Positions 18,590 through 27,725 are shown, counted from the stretch's first letter. The stretch: DNA of 64,000 bases from Halosimplex aquaticum (GCF_028747785.1 NZ_CP118158.1:4216001-4280000), one strand, 5' to 3'. A program made the numbers and translations. Notes: generated from the letters alone by a model not told the origin.

Positions 18590-19456
18590 CTACTGGTCGC
18601 TGATGACGTCGCTGGCGATGTTCCGGCCGCGGGCCTTGAGGCGGACGTCGCGGCGGACGCGTTTCTCACGGAGGATGCCTTCCTCGACGAGGCGGTCGAA
18701 CACCGCTTCGACGTCCTCGACGTCCATGCCGACGAAGTCGGGGATCTCGAACGGCGAGACGCCGGAGTAGAGGGCCATCAGCACCTCCATGTCCGTCTGG
18801 TCGAGGTCGGCGTCGGTGGCGTTCTGGAGTTCGCCCTGTCGGACGAGCGATTCGAGGATGGAGACGTGGCGGTCGGTGCCGGAGACGTAGGTCTGCACGC
18901 TCGTCCCGTCGCCGTCGGTGTGTTCGATCTCGATGACGCGGCGCTCGCTGCCGCGGACGGTCGTCTCTCTGGTCTCGACCGCGCCGACGTCTTCGAGTTC
19001 GACCTCGACGAACTGTCCGCTGGAGACCGCGAGCCCGACGACGTCGCCGTCGATGTTCACTCGCCCCTTCGTCCACTGGGTGTCCTGCACGACGCCGCCC
19101 TCGACGGCGGGGTGTTTCACGAGCACGGCTTCCCCGTCGAGCAGGGCGGTGTAGAACTGCTCTTCGAACTCGTCGACGTCCGCCGGGGCGACGAGGAACA
19201 CGTCCGAGCCGAGCTGGACGGAGAAGTAGCCCGACACGGCGGCCATCGCCTGGTTCGCGTTCTTGCGGTTCTTGACGGTGGTTATCTTCGAGAGGGGGAA
19301 CTGCCGCTTGCCCTCGTTGCTCGCGAGGACGAGTCGCTTGTTCGAGAGGAGGATCCGCCCGCTCAGCCAGTCGAGGTCGTTGACCTTCCGGCCGTTCGTG
19401 ACGACCTGAACGAACCGGCCCTGGGTGTCTGCCAGGGGGCGCTCGCCGCCGCTCAC
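18590..19456 (-). CDS. cheF: CheF, chemotaxis-archaellum adaptor
   Basis: 288 residues from a GTG at 19456. CheF (DUF439) is the archaea-specific adaptor that binds CheY-P and the archaellum motor proteins and is needed for swimming reversals. Visible: N-terminal PH-like beta domain ('LLSNKRLVLASNEGKRQFPL', 'FEEQFYTALLDGEAVLVKHP') and a C-terminal winged helix ('DQTDMEVLMALYSGVSPFEI', 'VFDRLVEEGILREKRVRRDV'). It is the last gene of the minus-strand operon cheB-cheA-cheR-HEAT-cheF, 49 bases after the HEAT gene. This matches the Halobacterium salinarum arrangement in which CheF and a HEAT protein are neighbours. Confidence 0.9.
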   Translation of the reverse strand: MSGGERPLADTQGRFVQVVTNGRKVNDLDWLSGRILLSNKRLVLASNEGKRQFPLSKITTVKNRKNANQAMAAVSGYFSVQLGSDVFLVAPADVDEFEEQFYTALLDGEAVLVKHPAVEGGVVQDTQWTKGRVNIDGDVVGLAVSSGQFVEVELEDVGAVETRETTVRGSERRVIEIEHTDGDGTSVQTYVSGTDRHVSILESLVRQGELQNATDADLDQTDMEVLMALYSGVSPFEIPDFVGMDVEDVEAVFDRLVEEGILREKRVRRDVRLKARGRNIASDVISDQ

Positions 19457-19505
19457 GGGTGGTCACCCCTCAGTCCGCTCCGGCTCGCCGACCGGGCTCG
19501 GGCGG

Positions 19506-20732
19506 TCACGCACGACCACCCAGCTTCGAAATCGCCGAGAAGGCGCGCTTGCGGATCTGTTCGTTCTCGGTCTCGTCGAGCAGCTTGTCGATGCGCTGGC
19601 GCGAGCGCTCGCCGCCGACCTTGCCGAGGGTGAACACGGCCTGCGCGCGGGCCTCGGCGGGCGCGCCGTCGTCGTCGACGAGCGCGAGCAGTCGGTCCTC
19701 GACCGCCTCGCCCCCGAGTTCGGCGAGGCTCGTCGCGGCGAACTGGGTCGTCATCTGGTCGTCGGCCCGGAGCGCGCCCACGAGGGCGCCGACCACGCGC
19801 TCGCGCTCCTCGGCCTCGGTGACGCGGCCCAGCAACCAGGCGGTGTTGCGCTGCTGGGCGGCCTGGGTGCTCTCTTCGAGGATCTCGACGAGCGGGACGA
19901 CGACGTTGCGGTCGTCGGTCTCGCTGAGTTGCTCGACGATCGTCTCGCGGATCTCGTGGCTCTGCTGGGTGGGCACGTTCGAGAGCAACTGGACGAGCGA
20001 GTAGACCGCGGTCCGGCGGACGGCCGCCGAGTCGTCGGTCAGCGACGCGACGAGGTACTCGACGGGCTGGGCGTTCCCGAAGTTCCCGAACGCGCCGACG
20101 GCGATCCGTCTGACGCGCTCGTTGTCGTCCTGGTAGAGCGGCAGGAGCGCGGAGAGCGCCTGCCGGTTGCCGATGCTCCCGAGGGCGTCGGCGGCCTCCC
20201 GGCGGACGGTGGCGCTGTCGTCGCGGAGGAGGTCTTCGAGCGCGCCGGTCGCCCGCGAGTCGGCGATCTGTCCGCACGCCCGGGCCGCGCGAGCGCGGAC
20301 GCGGGGGTCAGGGTCGTCGAAGCACTCGACGAGCTTCGGGACGGCGTCGCTCTGTTCGAGGTTGCCGAGGCCGTTCGCGGCGGCCATCCGTAGCTCGGGG
20401 ACGTCGGCGTTCAGGGCGCGGACGAACGCCTTCGCCTTCATCCAGTCGGCGCCCTCGCCGAAGTCGACGCCCGCGACGTCGGCGATGAGCCGCTCGATGG
20501 CGTCGCCGCCCATCTCGTCCAGGGAGTCGACCGCCGCGGCGGTCACCTCCGAGCTGTCGTCCTCGGCGGCCGCGCCGCTGAGGGCGTTGACGACGTCGTC
20601 GCGGTCGTCGTGATCCGGGAAGTTACCGAGCAGTTCGGCGGCGCGAGCGCGCAGCTCCGGGTTGTCGCTGCGCCGGAGGACGCCGATGAGTTCCTGCACG
20701 TCGCTGTCGCGTTCGAGCTGGTAGAGTGACAT
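19506..20732 (-). CDS. HEAT-repeat (PBS lyase type) chemotaxis-associated protein
   Basis: 408 residues from ATG 20732, whose codon overlaps the cheR stop by one base (TGATG). A long upstream in-frame extension is a cheR shadow. About eleven HEAT/PBS-type helical repeats of 30-32 residues are visible, such as 'DPDPRVRARAARACGQIADS', 'DDSATVRREAADALGSIGNR' and 'DDNERVRRIAVGAFGNFG'. It is related to the H. salinarum HEAT protein that interaction studies link to Che and Fla proteins. Probably a scaffold between CheF and the motor; no enzymatic residues. Confidence 0.88.
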   Translation of the reverse strand: MSLYQLERDSDVQELIGVLRRSDNPELRARAAELLGNFPDHDDRDDVVNALSGAAAEDDSSEVTAAAVDSLDEMGGDAIERLIADVAGVDFGEGADWMKAKAFVRALNADVPELRMAAANGLGNLEQSDAVPKLVECFDDPDPRVRARAARACGQIADSRATGALEDLLRDDSATVRREAADALGSIGNRQALSALLPLYQDDNERVRRIAVGAFGNFGNAQPVEYLVASLTDDSAAVRRTAVYSLVQLLSNVPTQQSHEIRETIVEQLSETDDRNVVVPLVEILEESTQAAQQRNTAWLLGRVTEAEERERVVGALVGALRADDQMTTQFAATSLAELGGEAVEDRLLALVDDDGAPAEARAQAVFTLGKVGGERSRQRIDKLLDETENEQIRKRAFSAISKLGGRA

Positions 20733-21541
20733 CAGGCGCGTCTGTAGATGCGGTGTTGCTTCTCGACCGCCTCGTACCGGTCGCGGAACTCCGAGGGGAG
20801 CGTCTCCGTCATCCCGATCATCAGGTACCCCTCCTCGGTCAGCGACCCGGTGATGGTGTCGAAGATCGGCACCTTGTAGTCGGCGTCGATGTAGATGAGG
20901 AGGTTCCGGCAGAGGACGAGGTCGAACCCGCGCTTCTCGCGGCCGCGGATGAGGTCGTGGCGCTCGAAGGTCACCAGGTCCTTGACCCGGTCGCTGACGG
21001 TGAACACGTCGCCGTCGCGGTCGACCCACCGTTCGGGGGTCGACAGGGGTTCGAGCTCGGACTCGATGTCGGTCGTCTGGGAGGTCTCGTAGCGCCCCTC
21101 GCGGGCGGTGCGGAGGATGTCGCGGTTGATGTCGGTGCCGAGGACCTCGACGCGGCGGGCGTCGACCTCGTCGTCGTCGAGCGCGAGCATCGCGATCGAG
21201 TACGGCTCGCGCCCGTCGGCGCAGGGCGCGCTCCAGATCGAGACCGACCGCTGCTCGGCGGTCAGGTCCCGCAGGACCCCGCGTAGCGACTCCCAGGCGT
21301 CGGGGTTGCGGAAGAACCCGGTGACGTTGATCGACAGCGAGTCGAGCAGTTCCTCGCGCTCGCCGTCGTCGTCTTCGAGCAGCCCCTTGTAGGTCCGGTA
21401 GTCGTCGGTGTCGGTGCGGCGCATCCGGGCGGTGATCCGCCGGTCGAGGTACGCCTCGTTGTAGAAGCCGGACTCGAAGTCCAGCTCGCGCTCGATGTAC
21501 CCGAGCAGGTCGTCGAAGGCGCGGTCGGTGTCCTGGCTCAT
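20732..21541 (-). CDS. cheR: CheR protein-glutamate methyltransferase
   Basis: 269 residues. The N-terminal helical domain has 'FYNEAYLDRRITARMRRTDT'. The SAM-binding domain has 'VSIWSAPCADGREPYSIAML', 'VEVLGTDINRDILRTAREG', 'FDLVLCRNLLIYID' and 'GYLMIGMTETLP'. It methylates glutamates of chemoreceptors, opposing CheB. It lies between cheA (64-base gap) and the HEAT gene (overlap) in the minus-strand operon. Confidence 0.95.
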   Translation of the reverse strand: MSQDTDRAFDDLLGYIERELDFESGFYNEAYLDRRITARMRRTDTDDYRTYKGLLEDDDGEREELLDSLSINVTGFFRNPDAWESLRGVLRDLTAEQRSVSIWSAPCADGREPYSIAMLALDDDEVDARRVEVLGTDINRDILRTAREGRYETSQTTDIESELEPLSTPERWVDRDGDVFTVSDRVKDLVTFERHDLIRGREKRGFDLVLCRNLLIYIDADYKVPIFDTITGSLTEEGYLMIGMTETLPSEFRDRYEAVEKQHRIYRRA

Positions 21542-21604
21542 TCCCGTCTGCCCCCCGCGGTGTCGCGTCGGTCGATCACGTCGATCGCTCCGTGGCCGCG
21601 GACA

Positions 21605-23767
21605 TTAAAGCGTCACCACGTCGAGGATGTGGACGATGTTCCCGTCGCCGAGCACGGCCGTGCCGCTGAGGCCGGGCGTGCCGCTGAGGATCCCCTCCAG
21701 CGGCTTGACGACGACCTCCTCCTGGCTGTTGACGGCGTCACACCGCAGAGCGACCTGACGCTCGGACTCGCGGATGCGGACGAGCATTCCCTCGTCCCGT
21801 CCCGCGGTGCTCGACGCGGCGTTCGCCGCCGCGGCGTCTACACCGGCACCACCCGCAGAGACGGCCGCTGCACCGCCGTCGCCGGACTCGGTCGGTCCGC
21901 CGGCGGCGTCGGCGGCAGTGCCGGTCTCGGCGGCACCTGCCTCGGCGGGCGCGCTCCCGCCCGCGCCCGGCACGTCGAAGCGCTCGGCGAGGTCGATCAC
22001 CGGGTAGATGTCCTCGTTGTGCTTGATGACGTCGCTGCCGTTGATCTGTTTGACCTCGCTCGTGCGGGTGATCTCGTCGACGTTCTTGAGCGGGACGCCG
22101 TACTCCTCGTCGCCGACCTCGACGAAGAGGACCTTGACGATGGCCATCGTGACCGGCAGGCGCAGGGAGACGGTCGTGCCCTCACCCTCCGTGGAGTCGA
22201 CGCTCACGGAGCCGTCGAGCTGGGTGACGGTGTCGTGGACGACGTCCATCCCGACGCCGCGGCCGCTCGTGTCGGTCACCTCGTCGGCGGTCGAGAAGCC
22301 GGGGTGGAAGACGAGGTCGTAGATGGCCGAGTCGTCCATCGCCTCGATCTCGTCCGAGGAGCGGACGCCCTTCTCGACGGCCTTGCGTTTGATACCCTCG
22401 ACGTCGAGGCCGGCGCCGTCGTCCTCGACCTCGATGATCACGTGGTCGCGCTCCCGGGAGGCGCGCAGTTCGACCTGTCCCGTCCGGGGTTTGCCTGCCG
22501 CCTCCCGCTCGTCGGGCGCCTCGATCCCGTGGTCGAGGGAGTTGCGGATGATATGCATCAGGGGGTCGGAGATCTCCGTCAGGATGGTGCGGTCGAGCTC
22601 GATGTCCTCGCCCTCGATGGTGAACTCCACGTCCTTGTCGAGTTCACGCGAGAGGTCCCGGACCATCCGCGGGAACTTGCCGACGACCTTCTTCAGCGGG
22701 ATGAGCCGCATGTCCATCACGGTGTTCTGGAGGTTGGCCGTGATCTTGTCCAGCTCGTTCAGGTTCTCCGAGGCGCTGGAGAGGTTCTCCGTCTCGACGG
22801 CCCGGCGGAGCTTGATCCGGCTGGTGACGAGCTGTTCGACCAGGCCGTGGAGGTCGTCCAGCTGGTCGACGTCGACGCGGACCGACTTGATCTCGTCGAC
22901 CGAGGCGCCCTCTTTGCCGTCCGCGTCGGCCGCCCCGTCGTTCGGGGTAGGGGCCGGGTCGGCCCCGGTCGGATCAGGGGAGCTCAGCTCCGTGGCGTCG
23001 GCGGACTCAACGGCGCTGATAGCGTCCAGTTCGGCGGCGACCGCGTCGGCGTCGGGCGCGTCGAGCGCGAGGACGAAGTCCTCCTCGAAGTCGCCGCTCT
23101 CGATCGCGTCGCGGTCGGGCGCGGCGCCGAGCAGGTCGAAGGCGTCGGTGATCCGGTCGAGCGCGAGCATGGCGTCGACGCCGAGCATGTCGCCCTCGCC
23201 GACCGAGACCCGCGCGCGGACGATCTGCTCGTCCGCGTCACCGGGCGAGACGCCCAGCGCGTCGAGGTCCAGCCCGTCGTCGGACCCGCCGTCGTCGTCG
23301 ACGGGGGCACCGGCGCTCTCCGCGTCTCCCGCGGGTCCGCCTGCCGGGGCGGTCGAGGGCTCGACGGCACCGGTCTCGGCGTTGAAGTCGCTCTCTTCGA
23401 GGACGGCGCGCAGCTGCGCGACCATCTCCTCGGTGTCGGTCGTGGACTCGCCCTCGGATTCGATCTCGCGGACGATCACTTCGATCATGTCCACGCCCGC
23501 GAAGATGAGGTCCATCCGCTCGGCGGTGACCTCCATCTGGTCCTGGCGCATCGCGTCGAGGAGGTCCTCGACGGCGTGTGCCAGGTTGCTCGCGTCTTCG
23601 AAGCCCATCGCGCCGAAGTTGCCCTTCAGCGTGTGGGCCGTCCGGAAGATCGAGTCCATCGCCTCCTGGTCGTCCGGATCGCTCTCCAGGTCGAGCAGCG
23701 AGTTGTTCAGGTTCGTTATCGCCTCCTCACTTTCGCGTATAAACGCGTCGAGATACTGGTCGTCCAT
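21605..23767 (-). CDS. cheA: CheA chemotaxis histidine kinase
   Basis: 720 residues. Hpt domain with phosphorylated H45 in 'AHTLKGN'; acidic P2-like linker to about 285; dimerisation helices ('VRVDVDQLDDLHGLVEQL'); ATPase with N box 'IIRNSLDHGIE' near 405, G1 'DDGAGLD' near 450 and G2 'GRGVGMDVV' near 500; C-terminal CheW-like domain. Odd feature: an Ala/Gly-rich insert of about 60 residues (about 600-660) splits the CheW-like domain between 'LAERFDVPG' and 'GMLVRIRESERQVAL'. It phosphorylates CheY and CheB. It abuts cheB: the cheA start is one base from the cheB stop. Confidence 0.96.
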   Translation of the reverse strand: MDDQYLDAFIRESEEAITNLNNSLLDLESDPDDQEAMDSIFRTAHTLKGNFGAMGFEDASNLAHAVEDLLDAMRQDQMEVTAERMDLIFAGVDMIEVIVREIESEGESTTDTEEMVAQLRAVLEESDFNAETGAVEPSTAPAGGPAGDAESAGAPVDDDGGSDDGLDLDALGVSPGDADEQIVRARVSVGEGDMLGVDAMLALDRITDAFDLLGAAPDRDAIESGDFEEDFVLALDAPDADAVAAELDAISAVESADATELSSPDPTGADPAPTPNDGAADADGKEGASVDEIKSVRVDVDQLDDLHGLVEQLVTSRIKLRRAVETENLSSASENLNELDKITANLQNTVMDMRLIPLKKVVGKFPRMVRDLSRELDKDVEFTIEGEDIELDRTILTEISDPLMHIIRNSLDHGIEAPDEREAAGKPRTGQVELRASRERDHVIIEVEDDGAGLDVEGIKRKAVEKGVRSSDEIEAMDDSAIYDLVFHPGFSTADEVTDTSGRGVGMDVVHDTVTQLDGSVSVDSTEGEGTTVSLRLPVTMAIVKVLFVEVGDEEYGVPLKNVDEITRTSEVKQINGSDVIKHNEDIYPVIDLAERFDVPGAGGSAPAEAGAAETGTAADAAGGPTESGDGGAAAVSAGGAGVDAAAANAASSTAGRDEGMLVRIRESERQVALRCDAVNSQEEVVVKPLEGILSGTPGLSGTAVLGDGNIVHILDVVTL

Positions 23768-24886
23768 TTATGTCACCTCGAATGCATCGAGTATCGCGGC
23801 CGCCACGTCGTTGATCGGCGCCACGCCGTCCACGCAGCCGGTCTCGATCGCCCGCTTGGGCATCCCGAAGACCGCCGACGTGGCCTCGTCTTGCGCGACC
23901 GTGTACCCGCCGGCGGCGTGGATGGCGCGGACGCCGGCCGCGCCGTCCTCGCCCATCCCGGTCAGGATGACGCCCGCGAGCGGGTCCGTGATCGTCTCGG
24001 CCGCCGTCTCCATCGTCACGTCGACGGCCGGTCGAACGTTGTTGACAGGCGGGTCCTGCGTGAGCCCGACGCGGAGTCGGCCGCGTCGGTAGCTCGTCAC
24101 CTCCATGTGGTAGTCGCCGGCGGCGATGAGCGCCTCGCCGCCGCCGATCTTCGCGCCGTCCGACGCCTCGCGGACGTCGTACTCGCTCCGCGCGTCGAGG
24201 CGCTCGGCGAACCGTCCGGTGAAGCCGCTCGGCATGTGCTGGACCACGAGCACGCGCAGGTCCGCGTCTAGCGGCAGATCCGAGAGGACCTGCTCGACGA
24301 CCGTCGGCCCCCCGGTGGACGAGCCGACGACGACCGTCGGGTTGTCCACGTAGGCGCCCGCGGCCGCCGGTTCCGCGTCGCTGGGCTCGTCCCTGTCCGG
24401 GCCGGCCCCGGCGTCGACGTCGGTCGCGACGTCAGATCCGGCCGTCCGGGCCGACGCGACGTCCGAGGAGTCGGTCGGGTCGACCGCGGCCACGGAGGTC
24501 ACGATATCGACGAGCTGGTCCTGGAGACGGGACATCTCCATCGACACCTCTCCGCCGGGTTTGCGGAAGAAGTCGACGGCCCCTTTCTCCAGGGCCTGGA
24601 ACGTCACGTCGGCGTTCTCGTCGGTGTGCGCGCTCAGCATCAGAATGGGGGTCGGTCGCGTCGACATGATCCGGTCGGTCGCCTCGATGCCGTTCATCTC
24701 GGGCATCTCGACGTCCATCGTCACCACGTCGGGGTCGGTCGCCTCGACGGCCTCGACCGCCTCGCGGCCGTTTCTCGCCATGCTGACGACGTCGATCCCG
24801 CCCTGTTCGAGGATGTCGGAGATGACGCTCCGCATGAAATGCGAGTCGTCGGCGACGACCGCTCGTGGCGACGATCCTACTGCCAT
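23768..24886 (-). CDS. cheB: CheB protein-glutamate methylesterase
   Basis: 372 residues from ATG 24886; a longer in-frame extension to 25087 runs through the divergent promoter region and is rejected. Receiver domain with D58 in 'VVTMDVEMPEMNG', an acidic linker (about 130-190), then the methylesterase with 'VVVGSSTGGPTVVEQVL' (Ser), 'VVQHMPSGFTGRFAERLD' (His) and 'GVILTGMGEDGAAG' (Asp). It demethylates or deamidates receptors when phosphorylated by CheA. First gene of the minus-strand operon. A promoter-like 'TCTTTATGC' on the minus strand lies near 24985-24995. Confidence 0.96.
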   Translation of the reverse strand: MAVGSSPRAVVADDSHFMRSVISDILEQGGIDVVSMARNGREAVEAVEATDPDVVTMDVEMPEMNGIEATDRIMSTRPTPILMLSAHTDENADVTFQALEKGAVDFFRKPGGEVSMEMSRLQDQLVDIVTSVAAVDPTDSSDVASARTAGSDVATDVDAGAGPDRDEPSDAEPAAAGAYVDNPTVVVGSSTGGPTVVEQVLSDLPLDADLRVLVVQHMPSGFTGRFAERLDARSEYDVREASDGAKIGGGEALIAAGDYHMEVTSYRRGRLRVGLTQDPPVNNVRPAVDVTMETAAETITDPLAGVILTGMGEDGAAGVRAIHAAGGYTVAQDEATSAVFGMPKRAIETGCVDGVAPINDVAAAILDAFEVT

Positions 24887-25073
24887 GTGAAGCCCCCGGT
24901 GACGGCTCGGGCGAGGCCCGAAACCCGTCCCCGGAACCCCGCCGGAGCCGGCACCATACGTGTTAGGACACTGCGGTAGGTCGGGCATAAAGACTCCGCC
25001 CGCGAAATCAATGCTGATAACCCGGCAGACACGCTTAAGTCGCCGTCCCGGGCACATTTTCCAACGGCCAGCT

Positions 25074-25523
25074 ATGGCATCCAACACCCAGCACTCGTCG
25101 ACGAGCGCGACGGACGGGCAGGTCCTCGAGTTCGCCCTCGGCGAGGAGACTTACTGCGTCAGCATCGACTACGTCACAGAGATCGTCGACGTCGGCGAGG
25201 TGACGACGGTGCCGAACTCCCCGCCGCACATCCGCGGCGTGATGGACCTCCGCGGGCGCACGACGTCTATCGTGGACCCGAAGGTCGTCTTCGGCATCGA
25301 CGGCGACGGCGACGAGCGTCGCATCATCGTCTTCGACCCGGCCATCGTCGACGACCAGGGAGCCGCGGGCTGGATCGTCGACGAGGTGTTCCAGGTGGTT
25401 CAGGTCGACCGCGAAGATGTCGACGACTCGCCGTCACAGGACAAGGTCGCCGTTCGCGGCGTCGTCAAACGCGACGACGACTTCGTCATCTGGGTCGACC
25501 CGAAAGCCGTCCACTCCGCCTGA
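25074..25523 (+). CDS. cheW: CheW coupling protein
   Basis: 149 residues from ATG 25074; the 38-codon upstream extension overlaps promoter sequence. CheW fold: 'VLEFALGEETYCVSIDYVTE', 'VPNSPPHIRGVMDLRGRTTS' and 'DPAIVDDQGAAGWIVDEVFQ'. It links chemoreceptors to CheA. Divergent from cheB with 187 bases between, containing 'CGCTTAAGTC' (about 25032-25041) as a likely TATA box for cheW. Downstream, 244 bases without a gene precede the KaiC-like gene. Confidence 0.94.
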   Translation: MASNTQHSSTSATDGQVLEFALGEETYCVSIDYVTEIVDVGEVTTVPNSPPHIRGVMDLRGRTTSIVDPKVVFGIDGDGDERRIIVFDPAIVDDQGAAGWIVDEVFQVVQVDREDVDDSPSQDKVAVRGVVKRDDDFVIWVDPKAVHSA

Positions 25524-25767
25524 CGTCTCCTCGACGAAAATCCGCCGAACGCCTTCGCTGCGACGCAACTCACCGATCAGCGGACGCCGCGCCGCTCGTT
25601 CGACCCGGTCGATCGGACACTGCTCCAGGGCCTGTCGCGTCCGCCTCGAGTCCGGGAGTAGGCCTCGCCTGACGGAGTCAGGGCCGCAACTACTCGCATG
25701 AACAAGACTTTTTACCGAAGACGACCGATGCTTCACAAGCCGAACGCCGCGGGGATCCACGGAAGAC

Positions 25768-26493
25768 ATGATCGAACTAACGAAAACTGGCATCGACGGG
25801 TTGGACGAAATCCTGAACGGTGGTATTGTCAAGAACTCGACCACACTGGTGAGCGGGAATCCGGGTGCGGGCAAGAGCATCCTCTGTCTGCAGTTCATCT
25901 ACAACGGCGTCGAGCAGTTCGACGAGAAGGGGATCTACCTCACGTTCGAGGAAGACGCGGAGGACCTCCGGGAGGCCGCGGAGTCGCTCGGGTTCGACAA
26001 CTGGGCGGAACACGTCGAGAACGGCGACATCAAGGTGTACGACAAGAAGGTGCTCCTCCGGGAGAACGACTTCTCGTCGTCGCTGGAACTGCTGCTCGAC
26101 GACTTCGAGGACAACGACTACGACCGGGTCGTCCTCGACTCGCTGGCGATGTTCGAGCTGTTCTTCGAGAACGAGAAGGAAAAGCGGACCTACCTCCTCA
26201 AGTTCACCGACATCCTGAGCCAGAACGACCTGACGACGCTGATGACCAACGAACAGGGGGCGGTGTTCCCGGAGACGGAGATCGGCCTGGAGAACTACCT
26301 GACCGACGGGAACATCTACCTGATCCAGACGCCGACCGAGTCCGGCGTCAACCGCTACGTCTGGGTGGCGAAGATGCGCAAGCAGGACATCGAAACTGAC
26401 ATCTTCCCGATGGAGATCTCCCAGGGCGGAATCCGGGTCCACCAGAACGCCAGCGCGTTCTCGATGATGAGTGAAGACGACACCCCGCTGTAA
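25768..26493 (+). CDS. Single-domain KaiC-like RecA-superfamily ATPase
   Basis: 241 residues. Start 'MIELTKTGIDGLDEILNGGI', Walker A 'GNPGAGKS' (30-37), 'GIYLTFEEDAEDLREAAESL', Walker B region 'DYDRVVLDSLAMFELFF'. This is one KaiC domain, the family that also contains ArlH, but it is distinct from the arlH gene at 34533, which has its own Walker A and sits in the motor operon. Such stand-alone KaiC-like ATPases in archaea are thought to act as regulatory switches. Its place between cheW and archaellin suggests a role in archaellum or chemotaxis control; that is inference from position. A T-rich box ('GACTTTTTACCG', about 25706-25717) may be its promoter. Confidence 0.85.
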   Translation: MIELTKTGIDGLDEILNGGIVKNSTTLVSGNPGAGKSILCLQFIYNGVEQFDEKGIYLTFEEDAEDLREAAESLGFDNWAEHVENGDIKVYDKKVLLRENDFSSSLELLLDDFEDNDYDRVVLDSLAMFELFFENEKEKRTYLLKFTDILSQNDLTTLMTNEQGAVFPETEIGLENYLTDGNIYLIQTPTESGVNRYVWVAKMRKQDIETDIFPMEISQGGIRVHQNASAFSMMSEDDTPL

Positions 26494-26635
26494 CGGAAGC
26501 GAAACCCCCGATTTTCACGTTTGTAATCGGTTATTACTCGGTGAAATGGCCCAGAGAGCCCTTCTTCGAGGCGCTTCTCGGGTCTCGTGAAGGGGTCGCG
26601 CCAGTCCCGTAATGTAGGCGTACCGGCAGCGATAG

Positions 26636-26644
26636 ATTTATACT
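26636..26644 (+). promoter_or_regulatory. TATA box for the winged-helix gene at 26671
   Basis: 'ATTTATACT' about 30 bases before ATG 26671, in an AT-rich 177-base intergenic region. Leaderless-type spacing. Confidence 0.5.
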
Positions 26645-26670
26645 GTGGTGAATATACGTTTTGATAACGG

Positions 26671-27006
26671 ATGGCTTCAGCCGAGATCCTTCAAACACTG
26701 GGGAACAAATACAGTGCAGAGATCCTGGACGCGACGGACGAGCCCCAATCCGCCCAGGAGCTGAGCGACGAACTCGGGATCCCGATCGCCACCTGTTATC
26801 GACGGATCGACGAGCTGACCGAACACAACCTGCTCGAACTCCACGACAACATCCTCTCGGACGACAGGCGCCGGATCAAGGTCTACCGTCGGAACGTCGA
26901 TACGGTACACATCGACTTCGAGGAGTCGCTGACCGTCGACATCGAGGAGCGTTCGGAGGTCACGAACAAGCTCGACGAAGCCTGGCGGACCCTCTCCGAG
27001 AGTTAG
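26671..27006 (+). CDS. Winged-helix transcriptional regulator (ArsR-like)
   Basis: 111 residues. 'ILQTLGNKYSAEILDATDEP', 'SAQELSDELGIPIATCYRRI' and 'DELTEHNLLELHDNIL' form a winged helix of the haloarchaeal type that is repeatedly found next to a DUF7521 membrane protein, as here (next gene). The C-terminus is an acidic dimerisation-like helix. It has no metal-binding Cys. It may regulate itself, the DUF7521 gene or the downstream archaellin; none is shown by the sequence. Confidence 0.82.
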   Translation: MASAEILQTLGNKYSAEILDATDEPQSAQELSDELGIPIATCYRRIDELTEHNLLELHDNILSDDRRRIKVYRRNVDTVHIDFEESLTVDIEERSEVTNKLDEAWRTLSES

Positions 27007-27190
27007 ACGCGCACGCGGCAGTATCGATTTCAGTCCCCAGCGCGGCGACACCGCCCGTCGCCGCTCGGCCGACAGCCCTCTTGCGATAATCCGCTCGTCG
27101 GACCCGTTCATTTCGGACCGCTGTCGATTATCAGGAAAGATATTTTCGAGGGTGGATTTAATACAGGGTGTCGAGAACCCTCGAAATATC

Positions 27191-27475
27191 GTGGTTACAG
27201 TGATCGAACTTCTCTACGCCGTCTCGACGATCGTCTTCGTCGTCGCCGGACTGACGATGGTCGGCATGGCTATGCGCGCGTACGTACAGACGTCTCGACG
27301 GTCGATGCTCCACCTCTCGCTCGGGTTCTCGCTGGCGGTGGCCGGTGCCGCGGCGACGATGATCAGCGCGTTCGTCACCGGCTTCGCGGGGCCGCGGTCG
27401 CTCCTGCTGGTCAACAGCGGACTGACGACCTTCGGCTACCTCTTCGTGATGTACAGTCTCGTCACGTACGACTGA
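27191..27475 (+). CDS. Small membrane protein, DUF7521 family
   Basis: About 94 residues with three hydrophobic helices ('LLYAVSTIVFVVAGLTMVGM', 'LHLSLGFSLAVAGAAATMIS', 'LLVNSGLTTFGYLFVMYSLV'). The spacing and 'AYVQTSRRSMLHLSLGF' match DUF7521. Start is uncertain: GTG at 27152, 27191 and 27200 are in frame. I choose 27191 because 'TTTAATA' (27157-27163) lies about 30 bases upstream as a TATA box, which would put 27152 outside the transcript. It pairs with the winged-helix gene 185 bases upstream. Function unknown; possibly a sensor partner. Confidence 0.7.
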   Translation: MVTVIELLYAVSTIVFVVAGLTMVGMAMRAYVQTSRRSMLHLSLGFSLAVAGAAATMISAFVTGFAGPRSLLLVNSGLTTFGYLFVMYSLVTYD

Positions 27476-27654
27476 ACTCGGCCCGGGTAGCATTATCATA
27501 TTCTAGATTAATTCTCGGGTAATTCGACGGCCCATGCCATTCGGCCAATTTTCCCATATCGCGAGTATTAAACTATCTACGCGGTGGTTTTAACGATTGA
27601 GAACGCTCCCCGATCTGGCATTCTCTGATTTTATTCTCGATAATTGGGGAGATA

Positions 27655-27666
27655 CCCTTAATACGG
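27655..27666 (+). promoter_or_regulatory. Archaellin promoter
   Basis: 'CCCTTAATACGG' in a 250-base AT-rich region (27476-27725) with no gene. It would start transcription about 40 bases before arlB, giving a short leader as expected for a highly expressed structural gene. Several short imperfect repeats ('TAATTCTCGGGTAATTCG' at about 27510) lie upstream and could bind regulators. Confidence 0.5.
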
Positions 27667-27725
27667 GAGAGTAGGATTCTCGGAGTAGAGTCCGGGCGCA
27701 CCGCAACGCCCCGGGCGGAGAATCC

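Noticed and set aside
21560..24271. A 903-codon open frame on the plus strand across cheA and cheB
   Set aside because: It is antisense to two unmistakable genes; long antisense frames are expected in GC-rich DNA with strong third-position bias. Its composition (Val/Asp/His/Arg-rich) is that of a shadow frame.
23768..25087. Longer CheB start at 25087
   Set aside because: The extra 67 codons run through the cheB-cheW divergent promoter region and are not family-like.
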